The notes beneath the pieces were generated by a model. It saw only the letters and a program-made list of their open reading frames with translations. It searched no databases and was not told the origin of the DNA. The translations under genes were made by a program, and so were the position numbers. DNA of 7,003 bases, from the NCBI GenBank assembly GCA_934358405.1, contig CAKRKL010000102.1:1-7003 (forward strand), in the 5' to 3' direction. Positions within the stretch are counted from its first letter, which is position 1. Each line of letters begins with the position of its first letter. Origin of the DNA: an uncultured Blautia sp. (GTDB lineage Bacteria; Bacillota; Clostridia; Lachnospirales; Lachnospiraceae). This document shows positions 6,948-7,003 of the stretch, in pieces.

Positions 6948-7003
6948 ATGGATAAGGACGATTTTTTACTTAAGAGAATCCGGGAGCTGGCAAATCTCTC
7001 TTA
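6948..7003 (+). CDS. ylmH: Probable YlmH S4-domain RNA-binding protein, 3' end outside window
   Basis: ATG 6948 opens five bases after the sepF stop and the frame stays open to the window end. It gives 18 codons reading MDKDDFLLKRIRELANLS. The charged KR-IRELANL opening resembles the N-termini of YlmH proteins, which carry a C-terminal S4 domain and have been linked to rescue of stalled 50S-peptidyl-tRNA complexes. Position supports this, since ylmH lies downstream of sepF in Firmicutes division clusters. The ylmG (YggT-type) gene that separates them in B. subtilis is absent. No clear ribosome binding site is present, so translation may be coupled to sepF. The call rests on 18 residues plus synteny and is tentative. 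Confidence 0.6.
   Translation, partial: MDKDDFLLKRIRELANLS

Overview
The window is an ordinary, gene-dense chromosomal segment from a Gram-positive clostridial bacterium. The proteins look most like those of Lachnospiraceae (a Blautia- or Dorea-like gut anaerobe is a reasonable guess from memory, but genus was not tested). This rests on the gene order obg-yhbY-nadD-yqeK-rsfS, a LexA with Firmicutes-type features, a yggS-sepF-ylmH division cluster, strong AGGAGG-type ribosome binding sites and frequent TTG/GTG starts. I see no mobile element, CRISPR array, tRNA, rRNA or phage gene.

Left block (1-3255, + strand): the 3' part of obg (GTPase for 50S assembly), then yhbY (50S-associated RNA-binding protein), nadD (NAD synthesis), yqeK (HD-domain Ap4A hydrolase) and rsfS (ribosome silencing factor). 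Gaps are short or negative, so this is probably one operon combining ribosome maturation and silencing with nucleotide housekeeping. It ends in a perfect 16-bp hairpin (3259-3293) that should terminate transcription in both directions.

Middle (3292-4142): lexA on the - strand converges on that terminator, and its stop codon lies inside the terminator stem. The 230-bp divergent region upstream of lexA holds a near-consensus extended -10 promoter and a one-mismatch LexA operator for lexA, an unexplained palindrome, and a second extended -10 promoter facing right.

Right block (4143-7003, + strand): a single-pass membrane protein with an HlyD/membrane-fusion-like extracellular region, then yggS (PLP homeostasis), sepF (FtsZ membrane anchor with an unusually acidic linker) and the first 18 codons of a probable ylmH. 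The first gene is the least understood. It is an adaptor-like protein with no transporter beside it, promoter-proximal in a cell-division cluster. Three starts should differ from the longest reading frame: lexA at 3912, the HlyD-like gene at TTG 4143 and sepF at ATG 6304. Nothing here amounts to a clearly new system.
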